64,000 bases of DNA. Origin: Syntrophus sp963665935 (GTDB taxonomy: Bacteria > Desulfobacterota > Syntrophia > Syntrophales > Syntrophaceae). The notes below the pieces were generated by a model. The model saw nothing but the letters and a program-made list of their open reading frames with translations. It ran no database searches and had not been told where the DNA came from. Each line of letters starts with the position of its first letter. Position 1 is the stretch's first letter. This document shows, piece after piece, positions 33,801-43,330 of this stretch. The DNA lies in NCBI GenBank assembly GCA_963665935.1, contig OY762510.1, positions 2,418,001-2,482,000 of the forward strand, in the 5' to 3' direction. Position numbers and translations under genes: made by a program.

Positions 33801-36800
33801 ATGGAAAAAGAAAAGAACAATTTTGGCGACGTAATGGTCGTCGGCGGCGGGATCAGCGGCATTCAGGCCTCTCTGGATCTTGCCACTGCGGGTTTCAAGG
33901 TCTTCCTGGTGGAGACTTCGCCCAGCATCGGGGGCCACATGGCCCAGCTGGACAAGACGTTCCCCACGAACGACTGCTCCATGTGAATTCTCGCACCCAA
34001 ACTGGTCGAGGTCGGCCGGCATCCAAACATAGAGGTCCTGACGTACACGGAAGTGGATCGTGTGAAGGGAGAAGCGGGGAAATTCGAAGTAACATTAAGG
34101 AGAAAACCAAGATACATCATCGAGGATAAATGTACGGGCTGTACCGTCTGCGTGGAGTACTGCCCCGTCGTTTACCCCGACCAATACAACCAGGAGATCT
34201 CGAAGAACAAGGCCATTCATGTGTATTTTGCCCAGGCCATTCCGCTGATCACCTATATTGACGAAAGCTGCCTTTATCTGAAGGAAGAGAAGTGCAAGAT
34301 CTGCCAGGCCGTTTGCAAGGCGGACGCCATTGATTTGAAGCAGACCGAGGAGTTTGTGGACATCAAGGTGGGGGCGGTCATCCTGGCGGCCGGTGTGGAG
34401 CCCTTTGATCCCAAGGTTAAAGAGGAATACCACTACGGCGAATTCGCCAACGTGGTCACCGGGATGGATTTCGAGCGGTTGCTGGGTTCCACGGGTCCTT
34501 ACGGCGGCGAGATCCTGCGCGCTTCGGATCTGAAGCATCCCCATAAGATCGCGTGGCTTTCCTGCATCGGTTCCCGCCGGGTCACCGAAGGGGAGAACAG
34601 CTACTGCTCCATGGTCTGCTGCACCTACAGCCAGAAGCATGCGATTTTGACGAAGGACCACGACGCCACGGCGGAGTGCACGATCTTCCATAACGATGTC
34701 CGCTCCTACGGGAAGGACTTCGAGCGGTATGTCGACCGGACCCAGGCCCTGGAGGGCATCCGGTTCATCCGCAGTTATGTCTCCATCGTCCGCGAGGACC
34801 CGGTGACGAAGAATGTCGTTCTCCGGTACTCCACCCCCGACGAAGGGGTCAAGGAAGAGGAATTCGACATGGTGGTCCTGGCCGTCGGCCTGGCGCCGCC
34901 CAAGAATTATCTGGAGATGGCGGAAAAGTACGGCATCGAACTCAATGAGCACGGTTTCGCCAAAACGGATCTCACAAATCCCATCCAGACGACGAAGCCG
35001 GGGATTTTTGTCAGCGGCGGCTTCCAGGGTCCGCTGGACATTCCCGAGTCGGTTTTCAGCGCCAGTGGGGCGGGCTCCCAGATCGGCGAGCTACTCGACT
35101 ACCGTCGAGGCAATCTGTCCACGGAACGGATCTATCCGGAGGAGAGGGATGTGGCGGCGGAAGAGCCGAAGATCGGCGTCTTTGTCTGCCACTGCGGGGC
35201 GAACATCGGCAGGATCGTCAATGTCCCCGAGGTCGTCGCATACGCTCTGACGTTGCCCAACGTGGTCTACGCCCAGGAGCAGCTCTTCTCCTGCGCGACG
35301 AACTCCGCCCAGGAAATCTCCGACAAGACCAGGGAACTGGGGCTCAACCGCGTGATCATCTCGGCCTGTTCGCCGCGAACCCTGGAGCCGCTCTTCCGGG
35401 ACACGGTCCGGGAGGCGGGGATCAACCAGTATTACTATGAAATGGCCAATATCCGGGAGCACAACTCCTGGGTCCACCAGAAGGAAAAGGAAGAGGCCAC
35501 CCAGAAGGCGAAGGACCTCACAAGGATGTCCGTGGCCCGGGCGCGCATGCTGCAGCCCCTGCAGGAATTCGACCTGCCGGTGAACAACAACGCCCTGGTT
35601 GTGGGCGGCGGGATCGCCGGGATGGTCTGTTCGCTCTCCATCGCCGAACAGGGGCACGAGGTATACCTGATCGAAAAGGCGAAGGATCTGGGCGGCAACG
35701 CCAACCGGGTCCATTACACCCTGGAGGGTCTGGACGTTCAGGCCTACCTGAGCGATCTGAAGCAGAAGATCTACTCGAACCCCCTGGTGCACGTCTATAA
35801 CGATGCGACCATTCTGGAGGCTGCCGGTTATATCGGGAACTTCGTCACGACGGTGAAGTCTCCCCGGGGAACCACGGAGATCAAACACGGAGCGTCCGTC
35901 CTTTCCATCGGCGCGGATGAATACAAACCGACGGAATACCTCTACGGCCAGGACGAACGGGTCATGACACAGCTGGAGCTGGAGGGGAAGATCGCCGGGG
36001 GAGACGAGGCGATCGCCAATGCCCAGAGCATGGTGATGATCCAGTGCGTGGGGTGCCGAAACGAGGACCGGAACTACTGTTCAAGGATCTGCTGCACCCA
36101 TGCCATCAAGAACGCCCTGAAGCTGAAGGATAAGAATCCAGAGATGGATATCTACATCCTCTTCCGGGATATGAGGACCTACGGATTTTCCGAGGACTAT
36201 TACCGGGAAGCCTCGGAGAAGGACGTGAAGTTTGTCCGCTTCGAGCCTGAGGCTGCCCCCAAGGTGGAGGCGGTGGTTGAGGAAGGGCGGCCCGTTTTGA
36301 GAGTGACCGCACCCGATCCGATTCTGGGTCAGTACCTGGCCCTGGATGCCGATTATCTCGTTCTGTCCGCCGCGACGCTTCCCTCTTCTGCGACGAAGGA
36401 AGTCGCCGCACAGTTCAAGGTTGTCTTGAGCCTGGACGGCTTCTTCAAGGAAGCCCACGTGAAGCTTCGTCCGGTGGAGTTTGCCACGGACGGCGTGTTC
36501 CTCTGCGGTCTGGCCCAGTATCCCAAGCACATAACGGAAACGATCAACCAGGCCTACGGTTGTGCCGGTCGGGTCCTGACGCTGCTGTCCCGCGATACGG
36601 TCACTGCCTCCGGCTCGGTCTGCGAGGTGAATGAGAAGAAGTGCATGGGCTGTGGTTCCTGTGCGTCGGTCTGCACTTACGGGGCCATCGAAATGCGCGA
36701 GACCAAACAGGGTCGGAAAGCGACGATGAATCCCGTTCTCTGTAAGGGTGACGGTCTGTGCAACGCCATGTGTCCGACGGGTGCGATTTACCTGAAGCAC

Positions 36801-36872
36801 TATACGGAGGATGAACTCATGGCCCAGATCGATGCGATCGTTCCGGAGCGGGTGGCAGCGGAAGTCGAATAA
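33801..36872 (+). CDS. bamE: BamE-like HdrA homologue, selenoprotein (copy 1)
   Basis: 1023 residues when the in-frame TGA at 33984-33986 is read as selenocysteine (residue 62); frame and homology continue directly (NDCSM-U-ILAPKLVEVG), where HdrA proteins carry a cluster Cys. A 7-bp hairpin with AGGT loop at 34002-34019 fits a bacterial SECIS. Domains: FAD-binding VGGGISGIQASLDLATAGF, ferredoxin clusters CTGCTVCVEYC and CKICQAVC, a second HdrA-like half (VFVCHCGANIG, then ALVVGGGIAGMVCSLSI), and C-terminal CMGCGSCASVC plus CKGDGLCNAMC. HdrA is the flavin bifurcating subunit, so BamE likely couples ring chemistry to ferredoxin. An annotation split at 33986/34053 would be wrong. Confidence 0.92.
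34002..34019 (+). promoter_or_regulatory. Candidate SECIS hairpin, bamE copy 1
   Basis: CTGGTCG (34002-34008), loop AGGT, CGGCCGG (34013-34019): seven pairs including two G-U, starting 15 nt after the TGA at 33984. Position and a GU-containing apical loop match bacterial SelB-binding hairpins. Confidence 0.65.
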
Positions 36873-36942
36873 GATCGGGTTGCCTTAAAAGGGCGACCTG
36901 GGATAGAAGCAGGAAGTAAAGATTCTCAGGAAGGAGAGAGAA

Positions 36943-37779
36943 ATGGCCGAAAAATTTAAGCCTCGGATCATCGGCTTCGTGTGCCACTGGTGAGCATACG
37001 GCGCCGCTGACCTGGCTGGAGTTTCCAGACTGCAATATACAAGCGAAATGAGGCTCGTCCGTGTCATGTGCACGGGGCGGGTGGATCTAACCCATGTGTT
37101 AAGAGCCTTTTCCGACGGCTGTGACGGAGTGTTCGTCGGCGGCTGTCACCTCGGGGAATGCAACTACATTACGAACGGCAATTACCATGCGCAGAACATG
37201 GTGGCCTTGGCGAAGAAACTGCTGGAGCGCATCGGGATGGATCCCGAACGTCTGCGGCTGAACTTCATGTCCGGTGCGGAAGCGAACCTTTACGCGGACA
37301 GCGTCAATGCCTTTGTCAAGAAGATCAAGGAAATCGGTCCCCTTGGCGTAAAGGAAGGAATCGGCAAGGAAGATCTGGATGTCCGGGTGGCGGAACTGAC
37401 TCGGCAGATCCCCTATATCAAGGTGATGACGAACGCCAAGCTGGGGACGCCGGTGTACAGCCACGAGGAAGTGGAGAATCTCTTCACCACGGCAGAAGTG
37501 GAGAAGCTGTTCAGCGAGAAGCTGTCGTACTATATCGATCCCCAGAAGTGCCAGGCCTGTATGACCTGTGCGCGGAGATGTCCGGTGGATGCGATCATCA
37601 GCGCGAAGAAACAGGTCCATATCATAGAGCAGGACAAGTGCATCCGATGCGGTTCCTGCTTCGCGGCCTGTCCGCCGCAGTTCAGTGCGATTACGAAACT
37701 GGAGGGCGAGCCTGTTCCCCCGCCTCCGCCTGAAGGTCAGCGGGATGTCGTCAAAAAGGGCAAGGAAGCGACGGCATAA
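36943..37779 (+). CDS. bamF: BamF-like MvhD homologue, selenoprotein (copy 1)
   Basis: 278 residues from ATG 36943 (AGGAGAG upstream), reading the TGA at 36991-36993 as selenocysteine 17 in FVCHW-U-AYGAADLAGV; MvhD proteins have Cys at this place. The MvhD domain binds a 2Fe-2S cluster (CTGRVD, GGCHLGECNY, GAEANLYAD). A C-terminal ferredoxin domain adds CQACMTCARRC and CIRCGSCFAAC. MvhD passes electrons between hydrogenase or formate modules and HdrA; here it should feed BamE. A short hairpin 22 nt after the TGA may be the SECIS. The tail is Pro-rich (PVPPPPPEGQ). Without recoding the gene would appear to start at 37048. Confidence 0.92.
37016..37028 (+). promoter_or_regulatory. Candidate SECIS hairpin, bamF copy 1
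   Basis: CTGGA, loop GTT, TCCAG, beginning 22 nt after the TGA. Retained exactly in copy 2 (60745-60757) although an upstream base differs. Short stem, so moderate support. Confidence 0.45.
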
Positions 37780-37797
37780 CAGGAAAGAAAATTGACC

Positions 37798-37840
37798 GGA
37801 AAAAAGGGGACTTGGCCGGGTCAGGTCAAGTCCCCTTTTT
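37798..37840. terminator. Terminator after bam operon 1
   Basis: Arms AAAAGGGGACTT (37801-37812) and AAGTCCCCTTTT (37827-37838) with flanking A and T runs, so active in both directions. Loop GGCCGGGTCAGGTC-type sequence recurs in other terminators of the window. Confidence 0.88.
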
Positions 37841-37913
37841 TGAATATCGAGGAAAAAGACAGTTTCGATTTAGGAACAATCAAAGAAGATTAGAAGGATA
37901 TCCTTCGTGATCC

Positions 37914-38126
37914 TTATTTGCCAAAGGCAAGATTAAACATAAGATGAGCTTTATCATCGAAATCTGCTCTTTCAATTTTATTCTCTTGAAATTCTTCCAT
38001 CATCTCTTCCACAGTTTTGTATTCTCTTGACTTGGTCCTGTCTTTGCCGAAATTTACCTCAAAGTGGTTAGAAATATAGCTAATTTTTACATAATCTTTT
38101 TCTTCTTCCGTTAATCCCAATTTCAT
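37914..38126 (-). CDS. Small unknown protein, 70 residues
   Basis: ATG 38124-38126 with AGGAG about 10 nt upstream. Acidic, helical: LTEEEKDYVKISYISNHFEV, then KTVEEMMEEFQENKIERADF, ending HLMFNLAFGK. No Cys, no signal peptide, no recognised family. It lies between bam operon 1 and the moeA cluster and points the same way as the latter. The 38127-38368 gap upstream shows no further gene. Confidence 0.6.
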   Translation of the reverse strand: MKLGLTEEEKDYVKISYISNHFEVNFGKDRTKSREYKTVEEMMEEFQENKIERADFDDKAHLMFNLAFGK

Positions 38127-38368
38127 TATTCCCGATCTCCTTTCCCTTTGTTAACTGCAACATGCTCCGATCCAGAGCTTTGCACAACCTGTCAAATTAA
38201 ATATCCTTATGATCGCGGCACCCTTCCCGGCAGGCCGTTCCAGCTTCATTCGTCCCGTCCTCATCAGGAATGTCCGGATTCATCCATCATGATCAAAGAG
38301 GTTCCATGACGCTAATCCTTTTCAGCTGAGAGCAGGATGGTCTGCCGGAAGGTGGATTATCCTGCTTC

Positions 38369-39580
38369 CTATATTAACAACTGAACGGGAAGAACGGATC
38401 CCGCTGGAAGAGCATCCTGTCCTTCCGGTATGGAGGCCACTGCAGTGGCTTCAGCCAGGGAGTTCAAACGGCTGCGTTTCCCCATTGGATTGAAGTTCGG
38501 CAAACCTTCCTTGCATTCAAGGGTGCCAAAGAAAAAATCCGTCCAATCAGAATCCCCATCGGTGATATCCGAGGCAAGCGTGGCAGAAATTCTCGGCAGG
38601 CCCGGGTTTGTGTGACCGGAAAGGGCAAGGATGCCGGGAAGAGCGATCTGCAGAAAACCCATCAAATTGGAGGGCGGTCCACCGGCCAGAAGGAATACGG
38701 GTTTTTTATTCAGCATTCCGAAACCGACGGCCTTCCCGGGTCCCATGCGAATCCGGTGGAAGACCTTTTCCCAGCCGAGCTCTTCAAGGACCTGTGCCAC
38801 CAGGTCATGGTCGCCCATCCATGCCCCTCCGCTCGTGATTATGGCGTCTGTTTCATCGGTCAGAGTTGTCAAGGCGCGGAAAAGGGACACGGGATCATCC
38901 CTGACGATATCGACATGGCTTTTCATCCCGTGGCGACGACACCATCCCGCAAGAGTCATGATGTTGCTTGCATAGAGTTTCCCCTCCGTCAGGGGTTCCC
39001 CTGGTTTGACAATTTCATCGCCAGTCCCGAGGACTCCTACGACAGGATTCCTGAAGACAGGAATCCTGCTATGTCCTGCCGCTGCCAGGAGACCTGCTGT
39101 CACAGGCGATATCTGCTGGCCGGTCTGGAGGATGCACTTTCCCCTTGCTACATCGCTGCCGCGTTTCAAAATATTCTTGGGTTCGGCAATATATTCTATC
39201 ATCACATCCGAGTTTCCCTTTTTAACATATTCTTCGGCCACCACGGCATCGGCTCCGTCAGGGATGCGGGCTCCTGTCAAGACCCTCACCGTTGTCCCTG
39301 GTTTGACCTGAATGTCATTCTCTCCGCCAGCAGCCATGAAACCCAGTACTTGCAGCCGGACGGGATTTTCGACTGTCGCTTCGGCGACCTCATGGGAAAT
39401 GACCGCATAACCGTCCTTACGAGAGGAATCCATGGAAGGGGAATCCACCCGGGCATAAAGATCGGCGGCCGCGACACGATCAACACTGTCAATCAGCGAC
39501 ACGTCTTCCGCAGGAAGGGGAACGATGCTCTTCAGGGTTAAATGCAGGGCCTCTTTAAGACCGATAGACATAAATTTCAT
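38369..39580 (-). CDS. MoeA-like metal-transferase, divergent subfamily (copy 2)
   Basis: 403 residues from ATG 39578-39580, preferred because AGGAAGG precedes it and because length and N terminus (MKFMSIGL) then match copy 1 (MKSMSLGL) exactly; ATG 39595, overlapping the upstream stop, is the alternative. Same features as the 27334 paralogue: SPSMDSSRKDGYAV, GVLGTGDEIVKPGEP, TSGGAWMGDHDLV and GGPPSNLMGF. Highly similar to it over the full length, so these two are a recent pair. It ends an operon of three MoeA-type genes. Likely role: insertion of tungstate or molybdate into pterin cofactor. Confidence 0.87.
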   Translation of the reverse strand: MKFMSIGLKEALHLTLKSIVPLPAEDVSLIDSVDRVAAADLYARVDSPSMDSSRKDGYAVISHEVAEATVENPVRLQVLGFMAAGGENDIQVKPGTTVRVLTGARIPDGADAVVAEEYVKKGNSDVMIEYIAEPKNILKRGSDVARGKCILQTGQQISPVTAGLLAAAGHSRIPVFRNPVVGVLGTGDEIVKPGEPLTEGKLYASNIMTLAGWCRRHGMKSHVDIVRDDPVSLFRALTTLTDETDAIITSGGAWMGDHDLVAQVLEELGWEKVFHRIRMGPGKAVGFGMLNKKPVFLLAGGPPSNLMGFLQIALPGILALSGHTNPGLPRISATLASDITDGDSDWTDFFFGTLECKEGLPNFNPMGKRSRLNSLAEATAVASIPEGQDALPAGSVLPVQLLI

Positions 39581-39591
39581 GCTGACCTTCC

Positions 39592-41541
39592 TCATACAAC
39601 GATGGTCCCCATGGAGGTCGTGTCATAGCCCGGCAGTTCGTTCACGACCCGCCGCAGGACCGGACCATGAATCAGGTCGAGGAGCGGCTGGAGCAGATCG
39701 CTCTCGTAATAAATGCGGGGGATGACCAGATCGTAGCGTTCCTTCTCAAAAGGGAGAAAATCGAGCTGAAGGGCATGCGCCGCAGACGCAATGCCAAGTC
39801 CGCAGTCTGCCGCTCCCGATTGAACGGCAACGGCAACGGCCAGGTGGGTATACTCTTCGCGGCGGTAACCCTTTACCCTTTCAGGTTCAATTCCCAGTTT
39901 GTTCAGATGGTAATCAAGCAAGACCCGGGTGCCGGCCCCACGCTGGCGGTTGACATAGCGCACATCGTCCCGCACCAGGTCTGACAGTCCCTGGATTCCC
40001 CTGGGGTTGCCCGGCGCGATGATCAGCCCCTGCTCGCGATGCAGGAAGGTCATCAGCACCACGGGAATGTTGGGTAGATATTGCTTCACATAGGAAATAT
40101 TGTATTCGCCCGTTGCAGGGTCCAGGAGATGGGACGCGGCCAGATGCGCATCCCCGCGGCGCAGGGCCATCAGTCCGCCGAGACTGCCGGCGTTGGCGCT
40201 CGAGAAGAGGCGGCCGGCATCCGCCAGGTACTGGGACAGCATGTCCAGGCAGAGATCGTGACTGCCGATGTGGACGATGGTGCGGTCGATATCGGAGGGA
40301 TCCCGGTACAGCTCGACGTTGACTTCCTGCCCCGCCTCGATTCCCTCCGAAAAACGCGGGATGCGGACGATTCCGTCCGCACGGACCAGGGAGGTGATGA
40401 CCCCTGCCCCACGGGAAAGGGGCGCAGCCACGGTTCGTTCGCCCACCCGGCCGACGGTGACCCGCACCCATTCGTCCTCACCCATCGGCGAGAGGAGCTT
40501 GCGGCTGATGGTTGCCTTGAGTTTGGGCTTTTCCTTTGAGGGCACCCCGAGCCAATGGGAGAGCAGCGGTTCCACGAATATTTCCCCGGTCAGGGCGCAG
40601 GAAACGGGATAGCCGGGTACGCCGATGATGGGCGTTTTATGGTCCGTCACGGTGCCGAGGACAACGGGATGCCCAGGACGGATCGCCACGCCGTGAACGA
40701 GAAGGGTTCCCAGTTCCTCGACAATGCTTGACGTGAAGTCTTCACTCCCCGCCGATGAGCCGGCATTGACGAGAACGAGGTCATGGGTGGCTGCCGCTTC
40801 GCGGACCGTTTCCCGAATGCGTTCATAATCGTCGACAACAATCGGGTACCGCGTCGGTTCGCCGCCCCACTGGCGCACCTGGGAAGACAGCACGAGGGAG
40901 TTGTATTCGATGATGTCGCCGGACTTCAGACCTTCCTGTGCGGCCTGTTCGACCGTCACCAGTTCCGTGCCCGTCGGGATAACCGCCACAAGCGGCCGGC
41001 GACGGACGCTGACGGTTGCGTGTCCACACCCGGCCAGGGCGCCCAGATCCACCGGTTTGAGCAGATGATTGGCCGGCAGCACCAGTTCAGTGGCAACCAT
41101 ATCCTCCCCCATGGGCCGAACCGCCGTCCAGGGGGCAACGCTGGCCTGGATCTCGATGAATTCACCGGCTTCTTCGTCGATGTGCTGAGTATGCTCAATC
41201 TGGATGATGGCGTCGGCCCAGGAAGGGAGCGGATCTCCCGTATCGACGTATTCGGCCTGCCTGTCGGGGCCGATACGCAAACGTTTCGGTGCTGTCTCGG
41301 TGGCGCCGAGGGTGTCCACCGAACGGACGGCATAACCGTCCATGGCGCTGGCGTGATACCCGGGAGAAGAAAGGGTAGCCCACACGGGTACTGCCGTCAC
41401 GCGCCCCAGCGCTTCCTCCAGAGGCAGATCCTCGCCGGGAAGCGCCTTCCACAGGCCGGAACTCTCCATGGCGGCGATGAACCGACGCCATGCCTCATCC
41501 AGCGGAATGTCTTCGAGATAAAATTTCCTGTTCTTGCTCAT
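39592..41541 (-). CDS. MoeA fused to a periplasmic-binding-like (PBP) domain
   Basis: 649 residues, ATG 41539-41541, GAGAGGG upstream. Residues 1-410 are a MoeA enzyme with YHASAMDGYAV, VIPTGTELV, NAGSSAGSEDFTS and GVPGYPVSCAL. Residues ~430-640 form a PBP-like domain without a signal peptide: SHDLCLDMLSQYL, APGNPRGIQGLSDL, NRQRGAGTRVLLDYHL, CGLGIASAAHALQLDF. Such domains are thought to sense molybdate, tungstate or cofactor intracellularly. The same domain is fused to a DNA-binding helix in the regulator at 46166. Stop overlaps the alternative start of the downstream moeA. Confidence 0.93.
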   Translation of the reverse strand: MSKNRKFYLEDIPLDEAWRRFIAAMESSGLWKALPGEDLPLEEALGRVTAVPVWATLSSPGYHASAMDGYAVRSVDTLGATETAPKRLRIGPDRQAEYVDTGDPLPSWADAIIQIEHTQHIDEEAGEFIEIQASVAPWTAVRPMGEDMVATELVLPANHLLKPVDLGALAGCGHATVSVRRRPLVAVIPTGTELVTVEQAAQEGLKSGDIIEYNSLVLSSQVRQWGGEPTRYPIVVDDYERIRETVREAAATHDLVLVNAGSSAGSEDFTSSIVEELGTLLVHGVAIRPGHPVVLGTVTDHKTPIIGVPGYPVSCALTGEIFVEPLLSHWLGVPSKEKPKLKATISRKLLSPMGEDEWVRVTVGRVGERTVAAPLSRGAGVITSLVRADGIVRIPRFSEGIEAGQEVNVELYRDPSDIDRTIVHIGSHDLCLDMLSQYLADAGRLFSSANAGSLGGLMALRRGDAHLAASHLLDPATGEYNISYVKQYLPNIPVVLMTFLHREQGLIIAPGNPRGIQGLSDLVRDDVRYVNRQRGAGTRVLLDYHLNKLGIEPERVKGYRREEYTHLAVAVAVQSGAADCGLGIASAAHALQLDFLPFEKERYDLVIPRIYYESDLLQPLLDLIHGPVLRRVVNELPGYDTTSMGTIVV

Positions 41542-41569
41542 TTCCCTCTCCCGTCATGATCCTGCATGG

Positions 41570-42802
41570 TCAGAATAACTCCACTTCAACTTGCTCGCCC
41601 TGGTGCAGACCATTGGAATCGAGCGGTACGCATACCATCCCCTCCGCCTTTACCATGGTGTAAATCAGGTTCGATTTGCCGAAAACCGGTTCGGCCCAGA
41701 GTTGATCTTCCCGTTCGACCAGCCGGACCTGCACGTAATCTTCGCGTCCCGGGACGGAAGAGATGTTGTGAGCGAGTCTGGCCGTTTCTCTCCGCCGGGA
41801 AGGCGGATTTTTCAGGCCTTGCATCCGCTGCAGCAGCGGTGTCAGGAACAGCCCGGCCACAACCATTGCACTGACGGGGTTGCCCGGAAGGCCGATGGCG
41901 GGCTTGCCGTTGCAGACCCCCAGGATGGTCGGTTTTCCGGGCCGAACAGCGACGCCGTGGACCAAGACGCCCGGTTTGCCCAGTTCGTTCATGACGTCTG
42001 ATGTAAGATCGCGCGTCGAAACGGAGGACCCCGCGGAAATCACCAGCGCGTCCGCAGCCTCCAGGGCCGAACGCGCTGCGGAAAGAAGGGAGGAAAAATC
42101 GTCTTTTATGATCCCCTTAATCTCGGGAACTCCCCCTGCGCGGGCCACAAGGCCGGCGATGGTATAGGTGTTGATATCCCGTACCTGGCCGGGGCCGGGT
42201 TCCTGTTCCGGTGGGACAACTTCGTCGCCGGTGGAGACAATCGCCACATGGGGTCTGGCCGCCACCCGGACATCCGTGATGCCCAGTGCCATCAATCCGC
42301 CGAGATCCTGGGGGCGGAGGATATGCCCCGCGGCGAACAACGGCTCTCCTTCCTGTATGTCTTCGCCGATATGAATGACGTTCTCTCCCGGCGCAACGGT
42401 CCGCAGCACTTCGATCGTTTCCGCATCGAGCTTCTGCGTCCGTTCCACCATAACGACGGCGTCAGCCCCAGGTGGAATCATCCCGCCTGTAAAGACAACA
42501 GCTGCCTGAGCCGAACCGACCGCCAGTGCGGGCGCATGACCCATTGGGACTTCGCCAATCAAGGTAAGATATGCGGGCAATGATTCTGTCGCGCCAAAAG
42601 TATCCTCGGCGCGTACGGCATAACCATCCATTGTACTGCGGGGGAAAGACGGGAGCGAGGATGGAGCAGTCAATTCTCCGGCCAGCACACGGTCAAGCGC
42701 TTCAGCTGTTGCAATGCTTTCCTTCCTGATCTCCAGGGGAAGGTGATCGAACAGTACTTTGAGCGCCTCCGCGGGCGGAAGCACCGTGAACATTTCCGGC
42801 AT
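41570..42802 (-). CDS. moeA: MoeA molybdopterin molybdotransferase, canonical type
   Basis: 410 residues, ATG 42800-42802 with AAGGAG upstream. Standard MoeA motifs: FPRSTMDGYAVRAED, GGMIPPGADAVVMVE, IVSTGDEVVPPEQ, ISAGSSVSTRDLT and GLPGNPVSAMV, and a C-terminal beta-barrel domain. It catalyses metal insertion into adenylated molybdopterin. First of a leftward three-gene moeA operon; 28 nt separate it from the fused MoeA-PBP gene. This is the window's most canonical MoeA and may be the housekeeping one. Confidence 0.93.
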   Translation of the reverse strand: MPEMFTVLPPAEALKVLFDHLPLEIRKESIATAEALDRVLAGELTAPSSLPSFPRSTMDGYAVRAEDTFGATESLPAYLTLIGEVPMGHAPALAVGSAQAAVVFTGGMIPPGADAVVMVERTQKLDAETIEVLRTVAPGENVIHIGEDIQEGEPLFAAGHILRPQDLGGLMALGITDVRVAARPHVAIVSTGDEVVPPEQEPGPGQVRDINTYTIAGLVARAGGVPEIKGIIKDDFSSLLSAARSALEAADALVISAGSSVSTRDLTSDVMNELGKPGVLVHGVAVRPGKPTILGVCNGKPAIGLPGNPVSAMVVAGLFLTPLLQRMQGLKNPPSRRRETARLAHNISSVPGREDYVQVRLVEREDQLWAEPVFGKSNLIYTMVKAEGMVCVPLDSNGLHQGEQVEVELF

Positions 42803-42905
42803 GAGATCTCCTTGCTAAAAATATTTATTGTTCGCTCGATGGATGCGTACTTTTATAGGATTTTGCTTCATACGATCTTCAGAGGCGTCCTCTGCGAGTA
42901 TTGCA

Positions 42906-43199
42906 TTATTCTTCCTTCGGTCGGAGGCACCAGCCGGAGTATTGTCCCAAAACAAAATCCACGGAACGTCCGTATTCCTCTTCCAGTTCTGCTTTGATTT
43001 TGGGCTGCATGTTCAATGATTCCGTGTCATAGAAATCCGCCTCTTCAATTTCAGTCCTGATCTGGACCTGGTCTGAATCAGCCGCCCATAGCGACGCTTC
43101 CCGGACACCATGCTCTTTTTTGCAATGGGGGCACATAAATGATGTTGTTTGCATCGGTTCCATCCCTTTCTGTTTAAAATACGGGTATCGCTCCATCAT
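42906..43199 (-). CDS. Small unknown protein with CPHC motif
   Basis: Up to 97 residues; ATG 43199 or, more likely from the nearby AAAGGG, ATG 43163 (85 residues). An N-terminal CPHCKKEHG looks like half a zinc ribbon; a single further Cys (YSGWCLRP) is near the end. The middle is acidic (EIEEADFYDTESLNMQP). No family recognised. Lies 103 nt upstream of moeA in the same direction. Confidence 0.55.
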   Translation of the reverse strand: MMERYPYFKQKGMEPMQTTSFMCPHCKKEHGVREASLWAADSDQVQIRTEIEEADFYDTESLNMQPKIKAELEEEYGRSVDFVLGQYSGWCLRPKEE

Positions 43200-43330
43200 T
43201 AATAATCCGGTTCTTCAGAACAATCCTTTTTTTCTTAGATCATCAATCCCTGGAAATCAAAAAAAAATCACAGGAAGGACTGACTTTCCGTCCGAGATTA
43301 TTTCCCGCATCGCTGTTTATGCATCACAGG

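Larger units (their letters stand above)
32575..36181 (+). repeat. Near-identical 3.6-kb direct repeat, copy 1
   Basis: From just before bamD to codon ~794 of bamE, the sequence matches 56345-59951 at a constant offset of 23770 with one substitution noticed (33139 A versus 56909 G, bamD Thr174/Ala). Flanking bamC and the bamE tail are visibly diverged. Confidence 0.93.

Noticed and set aside
33801..36872. Reading bamE copy 1 (and copy 2) as a pseudogene or as two genes split at TGA
   Set aside because: Frame and HdrA similarity continue uninterrupted through TGA, the position is a known cluster Cys, a SECIS-like hairpin follows, and bamF shows the same behaviour.
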